NCBI RefSeq assembly: GCF_900115865.1
Contig: NZ_FOXY01000005.1
Location: 62,001 to 126,000 of the forward strand
DNA: 64,000 bases
Direction of reading: 5' to 3'
Origin: Donghicola eburneus
GTDB lineage: Bacteria > Pseudomonadota > Alphaproteobacteria > Rhodobacterales > Rhodobacteraceae
In this document: in pieces, positions 51,435 through 61,222 of the stretch
How positions within the stretch are numbered: position 1 is the first letter of the stretch
Layout of the letters: each line of letters opens with the position of its first letter
Position numbers and translations under genes: made by a program
Notes under the pieces: generated by a model
The model's input: the letters and a program-made list of their open reading frames with translations, nothing else
Told to the model about the DNA's origin: nothing
Databases searched by the model: none

Positions 51435-53855
51435 ATGACTGACACGCCGGGCCTTTCCGTACCGCTTCAGATACCGCTTTCGAAGTTCGAAAAGCAGCTG
51501 GCCAAGGCCGAAGCCGCAGCGGTCAAGCGCGCCCAGAACATCGAACGCAAGTTCAATGAGGCGAACGGGCGTTCCGGTCAGGCGCTGACGAAATCGGCGG
51601 CTGCATCGGCGCAAGTATTCGAACGGGCCATCCAGAAGGAAACCCGCGCATTCCAGCAACTGAAGGCGTCGGTCGATCCGGCCTATGCGGCGCAGCGGCG
51701 CTATGAAGCCGCTGTGCGGCAGGTAGAAGCCGCGGTGCGCATGGGTGCGGTCAGTCAGAAAGAAGCCAATGCTGTTCTTCAACAGGCCCGTGCAGCGCAT
51801 CTTGGGTTGGCATCTGCTGCGACAGCATCAGCCGGTCAGGCGGGCACCTTCGGTCGGGGCACTCGCGGGATGGGCGCGGCAGCGCAGAACGCTTCATACC
51901 AGATTTCGGACATGATGGTTCAGCTTGAAATGGGCACGAACCCGATGCGAGTTATGGGGCAGCAACTGCCGCAACTTGCTATGGGTTTTGGTATGCTTCC
52001 CGGCCCAGTCGGCAGATATGCAGTTCTCTTGGGCACTATCGCTGCGATTGGTTTCCCGGTGGCTGCAATTCTCATGTCGCAGGGTGAAGCGGCAGAGGAA
52101 AGCGCGGACAAGATCGAAGATTTCGCGGATGCCTATGATCGTGCTGAGGCTGCAATTAATAGAACAAACGCAGCAGTTAGCCGTGCCGCGGCTGGTGATT
52201 TGGATGCGTTGCGTGAAATGTATGGTGAGGTCACGATTGAAATTAAAAGCCTCATTGATGCGCTTGCTCGTTTGGAGGCGGAATCCGATCTTAGAGCATC
52301 CCGTGCTGCCATAGACCAGTTCTTCACTGAGAACACGCAGGTCGAACAACTGTTTCAGGCCCTTGAGGATCGGCAGGCATCTATGGCCGATTTGAGCCGT
52401 GAAATCGCGGCAATGGAAGACCAGCAGCAATGGGCGACATATGTCCCGCCGGAAAATGCCCGAATTTTGGAAGAGATGCGCGCCGATCTGGAAGCCATGG
52501 AGCGCATGGAAGGGATTTCGGAAGACTTTTCTGTCGATCCATCTGCGCTAAACAGCATTCGCGATGCGCGTGACGCACTGCAGCAGGCCAGTGAGATCGG
52601 CGACATGGAAGCCATGGTCGATGCCATCGCCAACATGCGGGCGGTGCTTGCGGCCATCCCTGACGGACCGTTGGCGGATATGGGTGATGAATTGGCGCTG
52701 GCCGAAGACTTGTTGCGTCAATCAGTGGCGAATTCTGAGCGCCTCAAAAACGCGGCATCAGGCATCAGCTTCGACGGGGCAGCATCGAGCGCATCGCGGA
52801 TGGCCGATGAAATTTCGCGCGCTGCAGATGCGATGTATGAACTGCGCGCCCAAGGTCTCACTGATCTGGAAACAGCGCAAATTCGTTACGAATACCGGGA
52901 TGACCCGGTTGGGCGCGCCGGGGCGCTGGCGGGTGCCGAATTCGATCGGCGCGTTGATCCGCTGGCGCAGACGCTTGGCCCTACAGCGGGCACCCAGCTT
53001 GCAGCGGAGCGCGAAGCGTATGTGGCAAACGCCCGTGAAATCGCCCGACTTCAGGAGGCCAGCCGCCCGCAGCGCACATCGGGTGGGCGCAGCGGTGGTG
53101 GGTCCCGGTCGCGCGAAGAATTCGACCTGTTTGCAAATTCGGAACAGGAAATCATCGCGCTTGAACGGCAGATTGAAATGGTTGGCAAGTCGCGGCGGGA
53201 AATAGTCGCTCTGACGGCCAAGTATGAACTGCTGGATGAAGCCCGTGAACGCGGGATCGATCTGAACCAGCGGTCGACCGAAACAGGCCGGACGCTGCGC
53301 GAAGAAATCGACGCGCAGGCAGAAGCCATCGCCAATCTGACAATTGAGGCGGAACAATACGCGGCGCAGGCCGACTTCATGGCCGATCTGAGTCAGGATC
53401 TGAAAGACGGCCTGATCGACGCCATCATCGAAGGTAAGAACTTCGGTGAAGTTCTGGAAAACGTCACCAAGCAGCTGGCCAAAGCGGCATTGCAGGCTGC
53501 GCTATTCGGTGACGGGCCGTTGGCCGGATTGTTCGGCGGCGGCGGTCTTCTGGGGGGGCTTTTCGGTGGTGGTGGTCTTGGGTTCTTTGCCCGTGGCACC
53601 GACTACGCGCCGGGCGGTGCGGCTATTGTCGGGGAAGAGGGGCCGGAACTGGTGCATCTGCCGCGCGGGTCCAAGGTTATTCCGAACCACAAGCTTGGTC
53701 AGGGTGGTGGCCGGTCGCAGGTTGATGTCTTTGTCCATCCAAGCGGCGAATTCGACACGCGGGTTCAGCAGATCAGTGGTGACGTGGCGGTGAATGTGTC
53801 CAGCCAGATGATTTCGGAAAACAACCGCCAAGTTTCACAAATGCAGCGCAGGTGA
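51435..53855 (+). CDS. Tail tape measure protein
   Basis: 806 residues from ATG 51435. Long helical regions (QLAKAEAAAVKRAQNIERKFNEANG, AAQRRYEAAVRQVEAAVRMG), a hydrophobic stretch near 170-200 (MGTNPMRVMGQQLPQLAMGFGMLPGPVGRYAVLLGTIAAIGFP), and a Gly-rich C-terminus (LFGGGGLLGG, GEEGPELVHLPRGSKVIPN). It sets tail length and is the longest helical protein of the late operon. Confidence 0.92.
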   Translation: MTDTPGLSVPLQIPLSKFEKQLAKAEAAAVKRAQNIERKFNEANGRSGQALTKSAAASAQVFERAIQKETRAFQQLKASVDPAYAAQRRYEAAVRQVEAAVRMGAVSQKEANAVLQQARAAHLGLASAATASAGQAGTFGRGTRGMGAAAQNASYQISDMMVQLEMGTNPMRVMGQQLPQLAMGFGMLPGPVGRYAVLLGTIAAIGFPVAAILMSQGEAAEESADKIEDFADAYDRAEAAINRTNAAVSRAAAGDLDALREMYGEVTIEIKSLIDALARLEAESDLRASRAAIDQFFTENTQVEQLFQALEDRQASMADLSREIAAMEDQQQWATYVPPENARILEEMRADLEAMERMEGISEDFSVDPSALNSIRDARDALQQASEIGDMEAMVDAIANMRAVLAAIPDGPLADMGDELALAEDLLRQSVANSERLKNAASGISFDGAASSASRMADEISRAADAMYELRAQGLTDLETAQIRYEYRDDPVGRAGALAGAEFDRRVDPLAQTLGPTAGTQLAAEREAYVANAREIARLQEASRPQRTSGGRSGGGSRSREEFDLFANSEQEIIALERQIEMVGKSRREIVALTAKYELLDEARERGIDLNQRSTETGRTLREEIDAQAEAIANLTIEAEQYAAQADFMADLSQDLKDGLIDAIIEGKNFGEVLENVTKQLAKAALQAALFGDGPLAGLFGGGGLLGGLFGGGGLGFFARGTDYAPGGAAIVGEEGPELVHLPRGSKVIPNHKLGQGGGRSQVDVFVHPSGEFDTRVQQISGDVAVNVSSQMISENNRQVSQMQRR

Positions 53856-53858
53856 CCC

Positions 53859-54569
53859 ATGGCAACAGTGATTGACATCGACGCAAACTTGCTGCGCCGC
53901 GCCCATGAAAATTTCTGGCTGGATTTGGATGACGTGTCGCCCGGGCCCGGTCTTGATGGTCGGGAACAGGTGCTGTTCACCGAAAATCGCCGCTGGATTG
54001 GTCGGCTGGATTTCGTGCGCATGCGCCCGGCGGCGCTAAGTCAAGCCGTGGTGATTGGTGACCGTCTTCGCGGTCGCGCGAACATCCTGCGCATCACGCT
54101 CTGCAACCACCGCACCGCGCGCTATCTGGGTGATGAAGCGGCCTTTTATGAATCGGTTGGTGTGCCTGCCGATGACATCGCGCGGGGGCATATCCTGTTT
54201 GATGATGGTGCGTCCTTCGATGATGGCGCGGGCTTTGCCTTGCCAGACCACGATGAACCGACTGTCGTGGCTGATGTCGCTGCAGGTTCTTCCACCATTC
54301 AGATGGATGGCTATCTTGGTAGGAACATCGCTGTTGGCGCCTTCTTTTCGATCAATGACTTCCTGTATCGGGTCGAGGTAAACACCGATGGCGCAGTCAC
54401 CTTCAACCCGCCACTGCGGCAGGCCGTGACGGCAGGGGCGCAGGTGGATGTCACCTATCCCAAGGTTCAGGTGCGGCTGCAGGACAAGGCCGACTGGCGT
54501 CCGTTCTGCGAGTATTTCCGCAACGGCCAGCCGATGACCGTCAATGTGATTGAGGCGTTTGACCGATGA
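53859..54569 (+). CDS. Distal tail / minor tail protein
   Basis: 236 residues (MATVIDIDANLLRRAHENFWLDLDDVSPGPG, FTENRRWIGRLDFVRMRPAALSQAVVIGDRLRGRANILRITLCNHRTARYLG). Beta-rich. Position after the tape measure fits a distal tail or GTA hub gp12-like protein. Overlaps the following gene by 4 bases. Family not certain. Confidence 0.68.
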   Translation: MATVIDIDANLLRRAHENFWLDLDDVSPGPGLDGREQVLFTENRRWIGRLDFVRMRPAALSQAVVIGDRLRGRANILRITLCNHRTARYLGDEAAFYESVGVPADDIARGHILFDDGASFDDGAGFALPDHDEPTVVADVAAGSSTIQMDGYLGRNIAVGAFFSINDFLYRVEVNTDGAVTFNPPLRQAVTAGAQVDVTYPKVQVRLQDKADWRPFCEYFRNGQPMTVNVIEAFDR

Positions 54570-55186
54570 TCGAATTTCTGCAGGCACAGCCGGAAGAATA
54601 CCGCGATCAGGTGATGGATTTGTTGGGGCGTGGCGCTGTGCAGATGGCCGTCATGCTGCATCTGGATTTTGCGACTGACCCGGTTTGGTTGAGTAATCGT
54701 AACATTCCGTTCACCGATCTGAAATGGGGTTACACTTGGGGGGCAGGTGGTGGTCTGCTGGTCGGCCTGCCGGAAGTGAATGGCGGCGACAACCAGCTGG
54801 CCCCGTTCCATGAATATCGTCTGGGCATGCCAAACGAATGGATCGATGCGGAAAACTGGGCCGCTGATCTGGTCGAAATGGTTGGCAATGTCGCGGAATA
54901 CCGGGGGCGCGATTCCGGCCTGTATGGGCAACTGTTCGACCCTGACAGCAATCAGCCCGTGGGGCATCCTTTCGCCTTCGACATCGGCATCATGGACCGC
55001 ATGACGGTGTCCTTTCCGCGCGGCGGTGCCATCGTCAGCCTGACCACGGAAAGCTTCATGGCCCGCAAGGGTGTGCCGGTCTATGGCATGCAGACCTATT
55101 TCGACCAAAAGCGCCGTCATCCGACCGATGAAGGTCTGCAGTTTGTCACCGAAGCGGGCAAGCTGATCACTTGGACGGATTGGTAA
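54566..55186 (+). CDS. Minor tail / baseplate hub-type protein
   Basis: 206 residues (MIEFLQAQPEEYRDQVMDLLGRGAVQMAVMLHLDFATDPVWLSNRNIPFTDLKWGYTWGAGGGLLVGLPEV, MTVSFPRGGAIVSLTTESFMARKG). The short GTA-like baseplate region here probably forms part of the tail tip hub with the next two genes. Not assigned to a named family with confidence. Confidence 0.62.
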   Translation: MIEFLQAQPEEYRDQVMDLLGRGAVQMAVMLHLDFATDPVWLSNRNIPFTDLKWGYTWGAGGGLLVGLPEVNGGDNQLAPFHEYRLGMPNEWIDAENWAADLVEMVGNVAEYRGRDSGLYGQLFDPDSNQPVGHPFAFDIGIMDRMTVSFPRGGAIVSLTTESFMARKGVPVYGMQTYFDQKRRHPTDEGLQFVTEAGKLITWTDW

Positions 55187-55187
55187 C

Positions 55188-55562
55188 ATGCTGGCCGACT
55201 TCATCGAAAAGACCCGCTCTGATCCCTTCGAGTGGGGCCGGAATGATTGCGCCCTGTGGTGCGCATCGGCTGTGGCGCATGAAACCGGGTTTGATCCAGC
55301 GGAAGACCTGCGCGGCACCTATGCCAGCCGGTTCGAGTGCCGCCAGATCATCATGGCTGCAGGTGGACTTGTGCCGCTGATAGCACCCCGCATGGCGTGG
55401 CACAGCATGTCTGATCTGGACGGCGACGGGGTTGCAATCCTGACGCTGGACAAGCGCCAGCTGTGCGGCCTGATCTTGGATGGTCGCGCGGTGGTCAAAA
55501 TGCAAAACGGCCTTCGGGTCGCGGATGACTTCAAGGTTCTCCGGGGGTGGTCATGGCGGTAG
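55188..55562 (+). CDS. NlpC/P60-like tail peptidase (DUF6950 type)
   Basis: 124 residues. FEWGRNDCALWCASAVAHETGFDPAEDLRGTY places Cys21 at the N-terminus of a helix as in NlpC/P60 proteins; DLDGDGVAILTL and the ends fit the phage-type short version. It probably opens peptidoglycan at the tail tip during DNA injection. It overlaps the next gene by 10 bases. Confidence 0.78.
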   Translation: MLADFIEKTRSDPFEWGRNDCALWCASAVAHETGFDPAEDLRGTYASRFECRQIIMAAGGLVPLIAPRMAWHSMSDLDGDGVAILTLDKRQLCGLILDGRAVVKMQNGLRVADDFKVLRGWSWR

Positions 55563-57607
55563 CGGTTGCGGCAATTGTTCCTGCGCTATTTGGCGCGGCG
55601 GGTACTATCGCGTTGATCACAACAACGGGCGGATTGACCATTGCTGGAGTTGCGGTAAATGTTGCTGGTGCATTTATCCTTAATAAAGCTTTAAAAGGGC
55701 ACATAGACCGTCCAGATATTCCAGAACCTACACGTCCTGATAACATTCAGACGATTTCTAAAAATAGTGCTGCAGGGCGCGTCCGTCATTATGGCCTAGT
55801 AAAAGCCGGTGGTAATGTCGTGTTTCACCGTGCCAGTGGGGGAAAGTCGTATCGGGTCATCGTGCATGGTCATGGCGAAATTTCCAAAATTCTGAGCCGA
55901 TACTTAAACAATGAATTCGTTTTCATTGATGACAGCGGATTTGTCATCGATGACCAGTATCAGTATGGCGGTCGGTCGCGGGTGCAGCTGTTCGAGCGGA
56001 TGGGGTTGGTCCCTGAAACCCATTATTCGCAGATCACATCAGTGTGGGATGAATGGACATCGGCGCACCGTCTGGATGGGTTTTGGTCCAGTTTGATCAT
56101 CAGCGAAAGCGTTCCGCCGGAAAAGTATCGCGCCATGTATCCAAAGAATGAACCGGATCTGGCCGTTCTGGCGGAAACCACGAAATGCCTTGATCCGCGC
56201 ACGGGGCTGACGGTGTTCACCGAAAACATGGCGCTTGCGATCCGGGATTATGTGGCGTCCGCTGACGGCTTTAATCGGCCTAATGCCTTCGACAGTCAGG
56301 ACATTGCCGATCAGGCGGACATCTGTGACCGTGATGTGGCCTTGGCTGCGGGCGGAACCGAAAAGCTGTATCGAATCAGCGGTTCATACCTGCTGAACGA
56401 AAAGCCGCAGAACGTGCTGGGGCGGATGCTGCAGGCTTGTGCCGGTCGCATTCGGTTGAAGCCATCTGGCAAGGTGGGACTGAAGGTCGGGGCTTGGGCT
56501 GACCCGGAATTCACGCTGACCTATGGCGACATTCTGGAAGTGCAGGAAGTCAACAGCGGGCCGGACCTGCTGGATCGCTACAATGAACTGCCCGCGCGCT
56601 TCAACAGCCATGATCTGGGTCATATCGAAGTCGATGCCGAACCATGGCAGGACGCGACCCGTGTTGCCGAAGATGGCGAGGTTCTGACCGGGCCGGACAA
56701 AAGCCTGCTGATGTGCCCGTCGCACCGTCAGGCTCGGCAGGTCATGAAAATCCACATGGAGCGCGACAACCCGAAACAGGAAGTCACGATGCTGTGCAAA
56801 CCCAAAGCGCTGCCCGCGATATATGAAGACACTATCGCGCTGAACGCGCCGCAGCTGGGCTTGGTTGGGAACTATGAGGTCGCGCGACATGCCCTGAGTT
56901 TCGAAAAGGGGCTGCTGAAGGCAGTCGGCTTGACGCTTCGCAAGATCGATTCCGCAGCCTTTACCTTGGCGCTGGCAGAACAGGGATCTGTGCAGCAGCT
57001 GCCCGAACCGGACACGCCCGCAGGGGTGCCGCTGCCGCAGAACGTCACGGCGGCGGCGGCAGGCATTCAGACGGCCGCAAACACCTTTGTCGCGGGTATT
57101 GCAGTGGGTTGGCAAGCGCCACCCAGTGATGCGCTATCACCGCTGCTGAAGGTCACCAAAACGGGCGAAGGGAACTGGCAGGATGTGTCTGTCGGCACCG
57201 GGGCAACTTCGGTGACCATTCCCGGCCTGATCGACGGTCAGGGATATGATGTGTCGCTGGCCTTTGTCACGCCGGGCGGTGTGGTCGGCGATGCTGTCAC
57301 TATCACGAATGTGGTTGCGGCGGCTGTCACCGATCCACCTGCTGCACCTACCAATCTGGCGGTGTCTGATGCGGGCGGCAGCACGGCGCTGGTCGAGATG
57401 ACCGCGTCGGTCAGCGCCAGCCTGTGGAAGACGGAAATCTACCGCGATGCGGTTCTGGTTGGCGTGGTCTACGCCGGGCCGGGGTCCGAAATCGCGTTCA
57501 TCGACAACAGCGGCGCGGGCACCTTCGATTGGACTGCCCGGTCGGTGAACGTGTCGAACATTAATTCAACCAGCGATGCCGGGCCGGTGAACGCCACCAT
57601 CGCGTGA
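55553..57607 (+). CDS. Tail tip / host-specificity protein (J-like)
   Basis: 684 residues from ATG 55553. A hydrophobic N-terminal segment (AVAAIVPALFGAAGTIALITTTGG, about 5-45) with no clear signal peptide; then RVRHYGLVKAGGNVVFHRASGGKSYRVIVHGHGEISKIL and TGLTVFTENMALAIRDYV, as in the J/gp13-type tail hub. The last 100 or so residues have fibronectin type III-like repeats (PDTPAGVPLPQNVTAAAAG; PAAPTNLAVSDAGG). It contacts the receptor and connects to the fibre. Confidence 0.8.
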   Translation: MAVAVAAIVPALFGAAGTIALITTTGGLTIAGVAVNVAGAFILNKALKGHIDRPDIPEPTRPDNIQTISKNSAAGRVRHYGLVKAGGNVVFHRASGGKSYRVIVHGHGEISKILSRYLNNEFVFIDDSGFVIDDQYQYGGRSRVQLFERMGLVPETHYSQITSVWDEWTSAHRLDGFWSSLIISESVPPEKYRAMYPKNEPDLAVLAETTKCLDPRTGLTVFTENMALAIRDYVASADGFNRPNAFDSQDIADQADICDRDVALAAGGTEKLYRISGSYLLNEKPQNVLGRMLQACAGRIRLKPSGKVGLKVGAWADPEFTLTYGDILEVQEVNSGPDLLDRYNELPARFNSHDLGHIEVDAEPWQDATRVAEDGEVLTGPDKSLLMCPSHRQARQVMKIHMERDNPKQEVTMLCKPKALPAIYEDTIALNAPQLGLVGNYEVARHALSFEKGLLKAVGLTLRKIDSAAFTLALAEQGSVQQLPEPDTPAGVPLPQNVTAAAAGIQTAANTFVAGIAVGWQAPPSDALSPLLKVTKTGEGNWQDVSVGTGATSVTIPGLIDGQGYDVSLAFVTPGGVVGDAVTITNVVAAAVTDPPAAPTNLAVSDAGGSTALVEMTASVSASLWKTEIYRDAVLVGVVYAGPGSEIAFIDNSGAGTFDWTARSVNVSNINSTSDAGPVNATIA

Positions 57608-57633
57608 TCATCTGAAAATCGAGAGGTAAGAGA

Positions 57634-60414
57634 ATGACCTATCCACATGGTGGGGCTGGCCAGATTTGGCGTGATGGCGTTGGCGGGGCATATAAGCCTA
57701 AAAAGCAGCAGATTAGGGACTGGGGGCGTTCGGTCGAAACGAAAGTCGATGCGAACACTGCCGCGTTTGCGCAGCTGCAGGCACTGAATGCAAGTGGCGC
57801 GCCGATGTATGCCGACACAGCGGCAGGTCTGGCTGCGACCAGCGATGGCGATTACTTCAATGTGCCGTCTGCCGATGATGATGAAACAATCCTGCTTTAT
57901 CGCAATGACACCGGGTCTGCGACACTGGTGAAAGCCTATCCGAGCGCGGAAGCCGTGCAGCAGCCGTCTTGGGTCGGGCGGGTGAACGGCTGGCCAGACC
58001 CGTTCTTTCGACGCATCACGCCGCCATCAAGTGCAATTCTGGGGCGGGATCGCTGGTGGGGCAACAACAGCGCCGGTCAGGCATTCGGCGGCTGGACGCT
58101 GGTCGATAACCCGGTATTCAACGGCAAGGCGCTTCAGCGTGCGGCTGGCTATGGTGTAGCAAGTTATTCCGGCCCAAAGATTTGGCTGGATGAGATCGGC
58201 GCGGCTGAAGGTGACACTGTAACGGCCTATGTTCTGGTGGTCAGTCTGGGTGGAACCGTTACCGCGCTGTCTCGTTTCGTGGATGACGCTGATGCGCTTG
58301 TTGGCTCCAATTTGACATCCTACAATGAAGAGGGTGGCACTGGTGGGATAACGGCTACAGGTGTTCCAAAGTGGCTGCGCGTTGAGGCAGTTGTGCCGTC
58401 AGGGGCAACCGCCATTGCGGTCGGCCCGTATGCTTCGGCAGGAACGAGCAGCTTTGATTTGGTGGCATGTTGGGCGTTTAAGGGGCCTTCGACCGATGGT
58501 CCGGCGTGGCCGATCATGCCAGAGAGTGGACGGCAACTGGTCGAAGACGACTTTGAGGCCCGCATTTCAGCCAATGAGGCTAACGCCGCGCCCTATGTCG
58601 CGTGGGAGCACCCTTCTGGTGATGACGAAATGGCCGGTGACAGTGAATGGTCCACCAGCGTCGTGGGTGGTTATGAGGCTGTTGACGTCCAAACGCGGTT
58701 CAATGTCATTGAATATGCTGTTCGCGCTGAGTTCGACACAACGGATATTGAATGGCGGGTCTGGATCAGGCCGAGCGCCGCCAGCTTCAATATGTACAGT
58801 GAAACACCGGACCAGAGCGGAACGATTGCGGCGGGTGATTTCCCGACAGCCAGCGGGGGAATCTATGCGCTGAAACTGCCGGACACTTTGGTAGCAGAGG
58901 CTGGGGAGCATGTGTTCTGGATGTTCCGCGCGGCGGATGGTTCCCGTATCTACCTTGCGCACTGGCTCTATGATGCCGGGGCATCGCCAGCCCGGCACGG
59001 CTTCCCTTTTGCGGCAACCAGCACTTGGAACATCGCTGTTTCGATGTCTAATCCCAATCCGACCTATGGTCAGGTGGCGGGAAGGTTGCTTTTTGAAGAT
59101 CCCAGTCATCGTGTGTTGGCCGCAGAAATTGATGGCCTGCAAGGCACGCCAATTGAACTGGTATTGCCACCCAAAGTTTATGCGCTGGAAGGGCAGGAGG
59201 CGAATGTCTATTTCGACAACCTGCTTTTGGCGAGTGATTACCGGGATTATGATTGGGAGGTGACCTGCACGGCGTCTGAAGCCGGAGTGCATCAGTCGGA
59301 ACGGTGGACGCTGACACCGGGCGGGGCGATTTCCTCGGGTGATCTTACGGTCGCTGCGCTTGATAAGGCCACGGGTGAAACACTCGCATCTGCGTCATCG
59401 TCGGTTCTTTCTGCGTCCGCCTCTGCGGGGAGCGGTTCCGTCACCGCACTGTTCATCGGTGACAGTATCACGAATGCAGGCACCATTTCCCAGACGATCC
59501 TTGACTTGGCCGGTGCGGATGCCGGGATTTCCGTTTCCCTGATCGGAACGCGCGGAACTGCGCCGAACCTGCATGAAGGTCGCGGCGGCTGGTCGTCGGC
59601 GTCATGGACAACCGCGGGGCCGACCTACTATGAGTTCACAGTGAGCGGTGTCGTGGTCGAACCGATCATCACCGGGACTGAATATACCAACAATGGCGCG
59701 ACATTCCGTGTGCAAGAGGTGGACCTGACCGGCGGTGCTGGCACAATCACATGCCAATTGATCAGTGGTTCGGCCCCTGCCGCAAGCGGAACCTTGACCA
59801 AGAGCAATGCGGTTGCTGGCGACGATACAATCGCGTTCAGCGCGGCGGCATCACAGCCGGGGAATCCGTTCTGGATCGGCGGGGGGTTGGATTTTGCGCA
59901 ATATCTTGTCGATCATTCGCTGGCTACGCCTGATTGGGTGTTCATCCAGATTGGGACAAATGATGTGTTTGGTTTCACTGGCCCAGACGCAACGGATAGC
60001 GCAGCGGCGGACTCGCTTCTTACCGACTTGAATGCCCTTCTGACCGACATTCTGTCGGCAGATGTCGGCATCAATATTGGCCTCATGGTCCCGCCGCCGC
60101 CTGCTGCTTCGCAGGATGCGTTCGGGAACAACTATGGGACGGGTGTTTCGAAGGCGCGCAACAAACGTGCTGCTGCGATCTGGGCGCGGCAGTTGATTGC
60201 GATGTATGGCGACAGCGAGGCCAGCCGGATATATCTGGTCCCAAGCAATCTGAATATTGACACGGTGCACGGCTATTCGCCGGGGTCGCCCGCGCCTGCA
60301 AATGCGCGCACGACTGTTGAGATTTCGCGTCCTACAAATGCGGTGCATCCGAATACATCCGGATATCAACAGATTGCCGATGCTGTTTGGGCCTTTCTCA
60401 AGTGTCAGCTGTAG
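57634..60414 (+). CDS. Tail fibre with SGNH hydrolase domain
   Basis: 926 residues. N-terminal 600 residues are beta-rich fibre (KPKKQQIRDWGRSVETKVDANTAAFAQLQAL start). The C-terminal domain is an SGNH/GDSL esterase: FIGDSIT with Ser611 (block I), GTND at 774-777 (block III), and H905 in VHPNTSGY (block V). The usual DxxH Asp is replaced by Asn (N902). It may deacetylate host polysaccharide before injection. The fold is clear; the substrate is not. Confidence 0.85.
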   Translation: MTYPHGGAGQIWRDGVGGAYKPKKQQIRDWGRSVETKVDANTAAFAQLQALNASGAPMYADTAAGLAATSDGDYFNVPSADDDETILLYRNDTGSATLVKAYPSAEAVQQPSWVGRVNGWPDPFFRRITPPSSAILGRDRWWGNNSAGQAFGGWTLVDNPVFNGKALQRAAGYGVASYSGPKIWLDEIGAAEGDTVTAYVLVVSLGGTVTALSRFVDDADALVGSNLTSYNEEGGTGGITATGVPKWLRVEAVVPSGATAIAVGPYASAGTSSFDLVACWAFKGPSTDGPAWPIMPESGRQLVEDDFEARISANEANAAPYVAWEHPSGDDEMAGDSEWSTSVVGGYEAVDVQTRFNVIEYAVRAEFDTTDIEWRVWIRPSAASFNMYSETPDQSGTIAAGDFPTASGGIYALKLPDTLVAEAGEHVFWMFRAADGSRIYLAHWLYDAGASPARHGFPFAATSTWNIAVSMSNPNPTYGQVAGRLLFEDPSHRVLAAEIDGLQGTPIELVLPPKVYALEGQEANVYFDNLLLASDYRDYDWEVTCTASEAGVHQSERWTLTPGGAISSGDLTVAALDKATGETLASASSSVLSASASAGSGSVTALFIGDSITNAGTISQTILDLAGADAGISVSLIGTRGTAPNLHEGRGGWSSASWTTAGPTYYEFTVSGVVVEPIITGTEYTNNGATFRVQEVDLTGGAGTITCQLISGSAPAASGTLTKSNAVAGDDTIAFSAAASQPGNPFWIGGGLDFAQYLVDHSLATPDWVFIQIGTNDVFGFTGPDATDSAAADSLLTDLNALLTDILSADVGINIGLMVPPPPAASQDAFGNNYGTGVSKARNKRAAAIWARQLIAMYGDSEASRIYLVPSNLNIDTVHGYSPGSPAPANARTTVEISRPTNAVHPNTSGYQQIADAVWAFLKCQL

Positions 60415-60566
60415 CGGCTGTCGTGTCTGGTGGCGCTGAGACTCCAGACACTGTGAATAAATGGTGAAATGGCCCTTTGGGGCCTGAACCACAACCGGGC
60501 CGGGCGGTCGCATAACAATTGAACCCCGGCGGTGAAAATACCGACTGAATGAAAAGTGGATTGGAT

Positions 60567-60878
60567 ATGGCAGATCAGACAGGACTGGTTCAGATTTTTG
60601 CGAACCTGAGGGAACAGATTGCGCTACTGGCGTTTTCGGGGATTGGGGGCGCGTTCTTTCGGGCGGTTCTGGCCCCGGAAGAGCAATGGAAGCGCCGCGT
60701 GGTGCAGGGCATCAGCGGGGCGCTGTCGGCAATCTTTCTGGGCGGGGTGTTGGCGCATGTTATCGACTCGATGACCGGCGCGGGTGTCCTATCCTATCTC
60801 GCTGCGGGCTTCCTGATGGGGTCGGGCGGCGAACTGGCTGTGAAGGCCATGCAGGACAAAATGATGGTGAAGAAATGA
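60567..60878 (+). CDS. Phage membrane protein, holin candidate
   Basis: 103 residues from ATG 60567 (start at 60549 is weaker). Two hydrophobic helices (LREQIALLAFSGIGGAFFRAVL, GALSAIFLGGVLAHVI) and a third (VLSYLAAGFLMGSGG). Length and helices suit a class I/II holin or a holin-like protein. Sits 3 genes before the endolysin. Overlaps the next gene by 4 bases. Confidence 0.65.
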   Translation: MADQTGLVQIFANLREQIALLAFSGIGGAFFRAVLAPEEQWKRRVVQGISGALSAIFLGGVLAHVIDSMTGAGVLSYLAAGFLMGSGGELAVKAMQDKMMVKK

Positions 60879-61159
60879 ACGTCATGCTGTTGGCCGACAA
60901 CGTCTTGTCGGTTCTTTTGGTTTTAGTGTGCTGGTGGCTGGCGCATCAGAATTCCGCCGGCCGGGAACCGTTCGGGCGGACAATCGCGTCAGGCTATTCG
61001 ATGCTGGCTTTGGCCGTTCTGGCGAACATGCTGTTTCGCAATCTGGATCTGCTGAATTTCGTGCTGCCTGTGTCCTTGCTCTTCAGCAAGGCCGTGCTGG
61101 TGTTCACGCTTTCGGCGGTAGCGGTGCGCCTGTCGATCATTCACCCACCACCGAATTGA
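60875..61159 (+). CDS. Small phage membrane protein
   Basis: 94 residues with three hydrophobic helices (LLADNVLSVLLVLVCWWLAH, YSMLALAVLANMLFRN, FVLPVSLLFSKAVLVFTLSAVAV). Probably part of the lysis module, an antiholin or second holin. Translationally coupled to the preceding gene. No family recognised. Confidence 0.62.
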   Translation: MNVMLLADNVLSVLLVLVCWWLAHQNSAGREPFGRTIASGYSMLALAVLANMLFRNLDLLNFVLPVSLLFSKAVLVFTLSAVAVRLSIIHPPPN

Positions 61160-61182
61160 AATCTGTCGATCGAACGCAACCC

Positions 61183-61209
61183 GGCCCGCCACCTGTGCGG
61201 GCCTTTTTT
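61183..61209 (+). terminator. Terminator-like hairpin before endolysin gene
   Basis: Perfect 7-base stem ggcccgc/gcgggcc, 7-base loop, six T at 61204-61209, then gggggaacc before ATG 61223. Third example of hairpin, T-run and ribosome-binding site just before a late gene. Confidence 0.68.
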
Positions 61210-61222
61210 ATGGGGGAACCTC

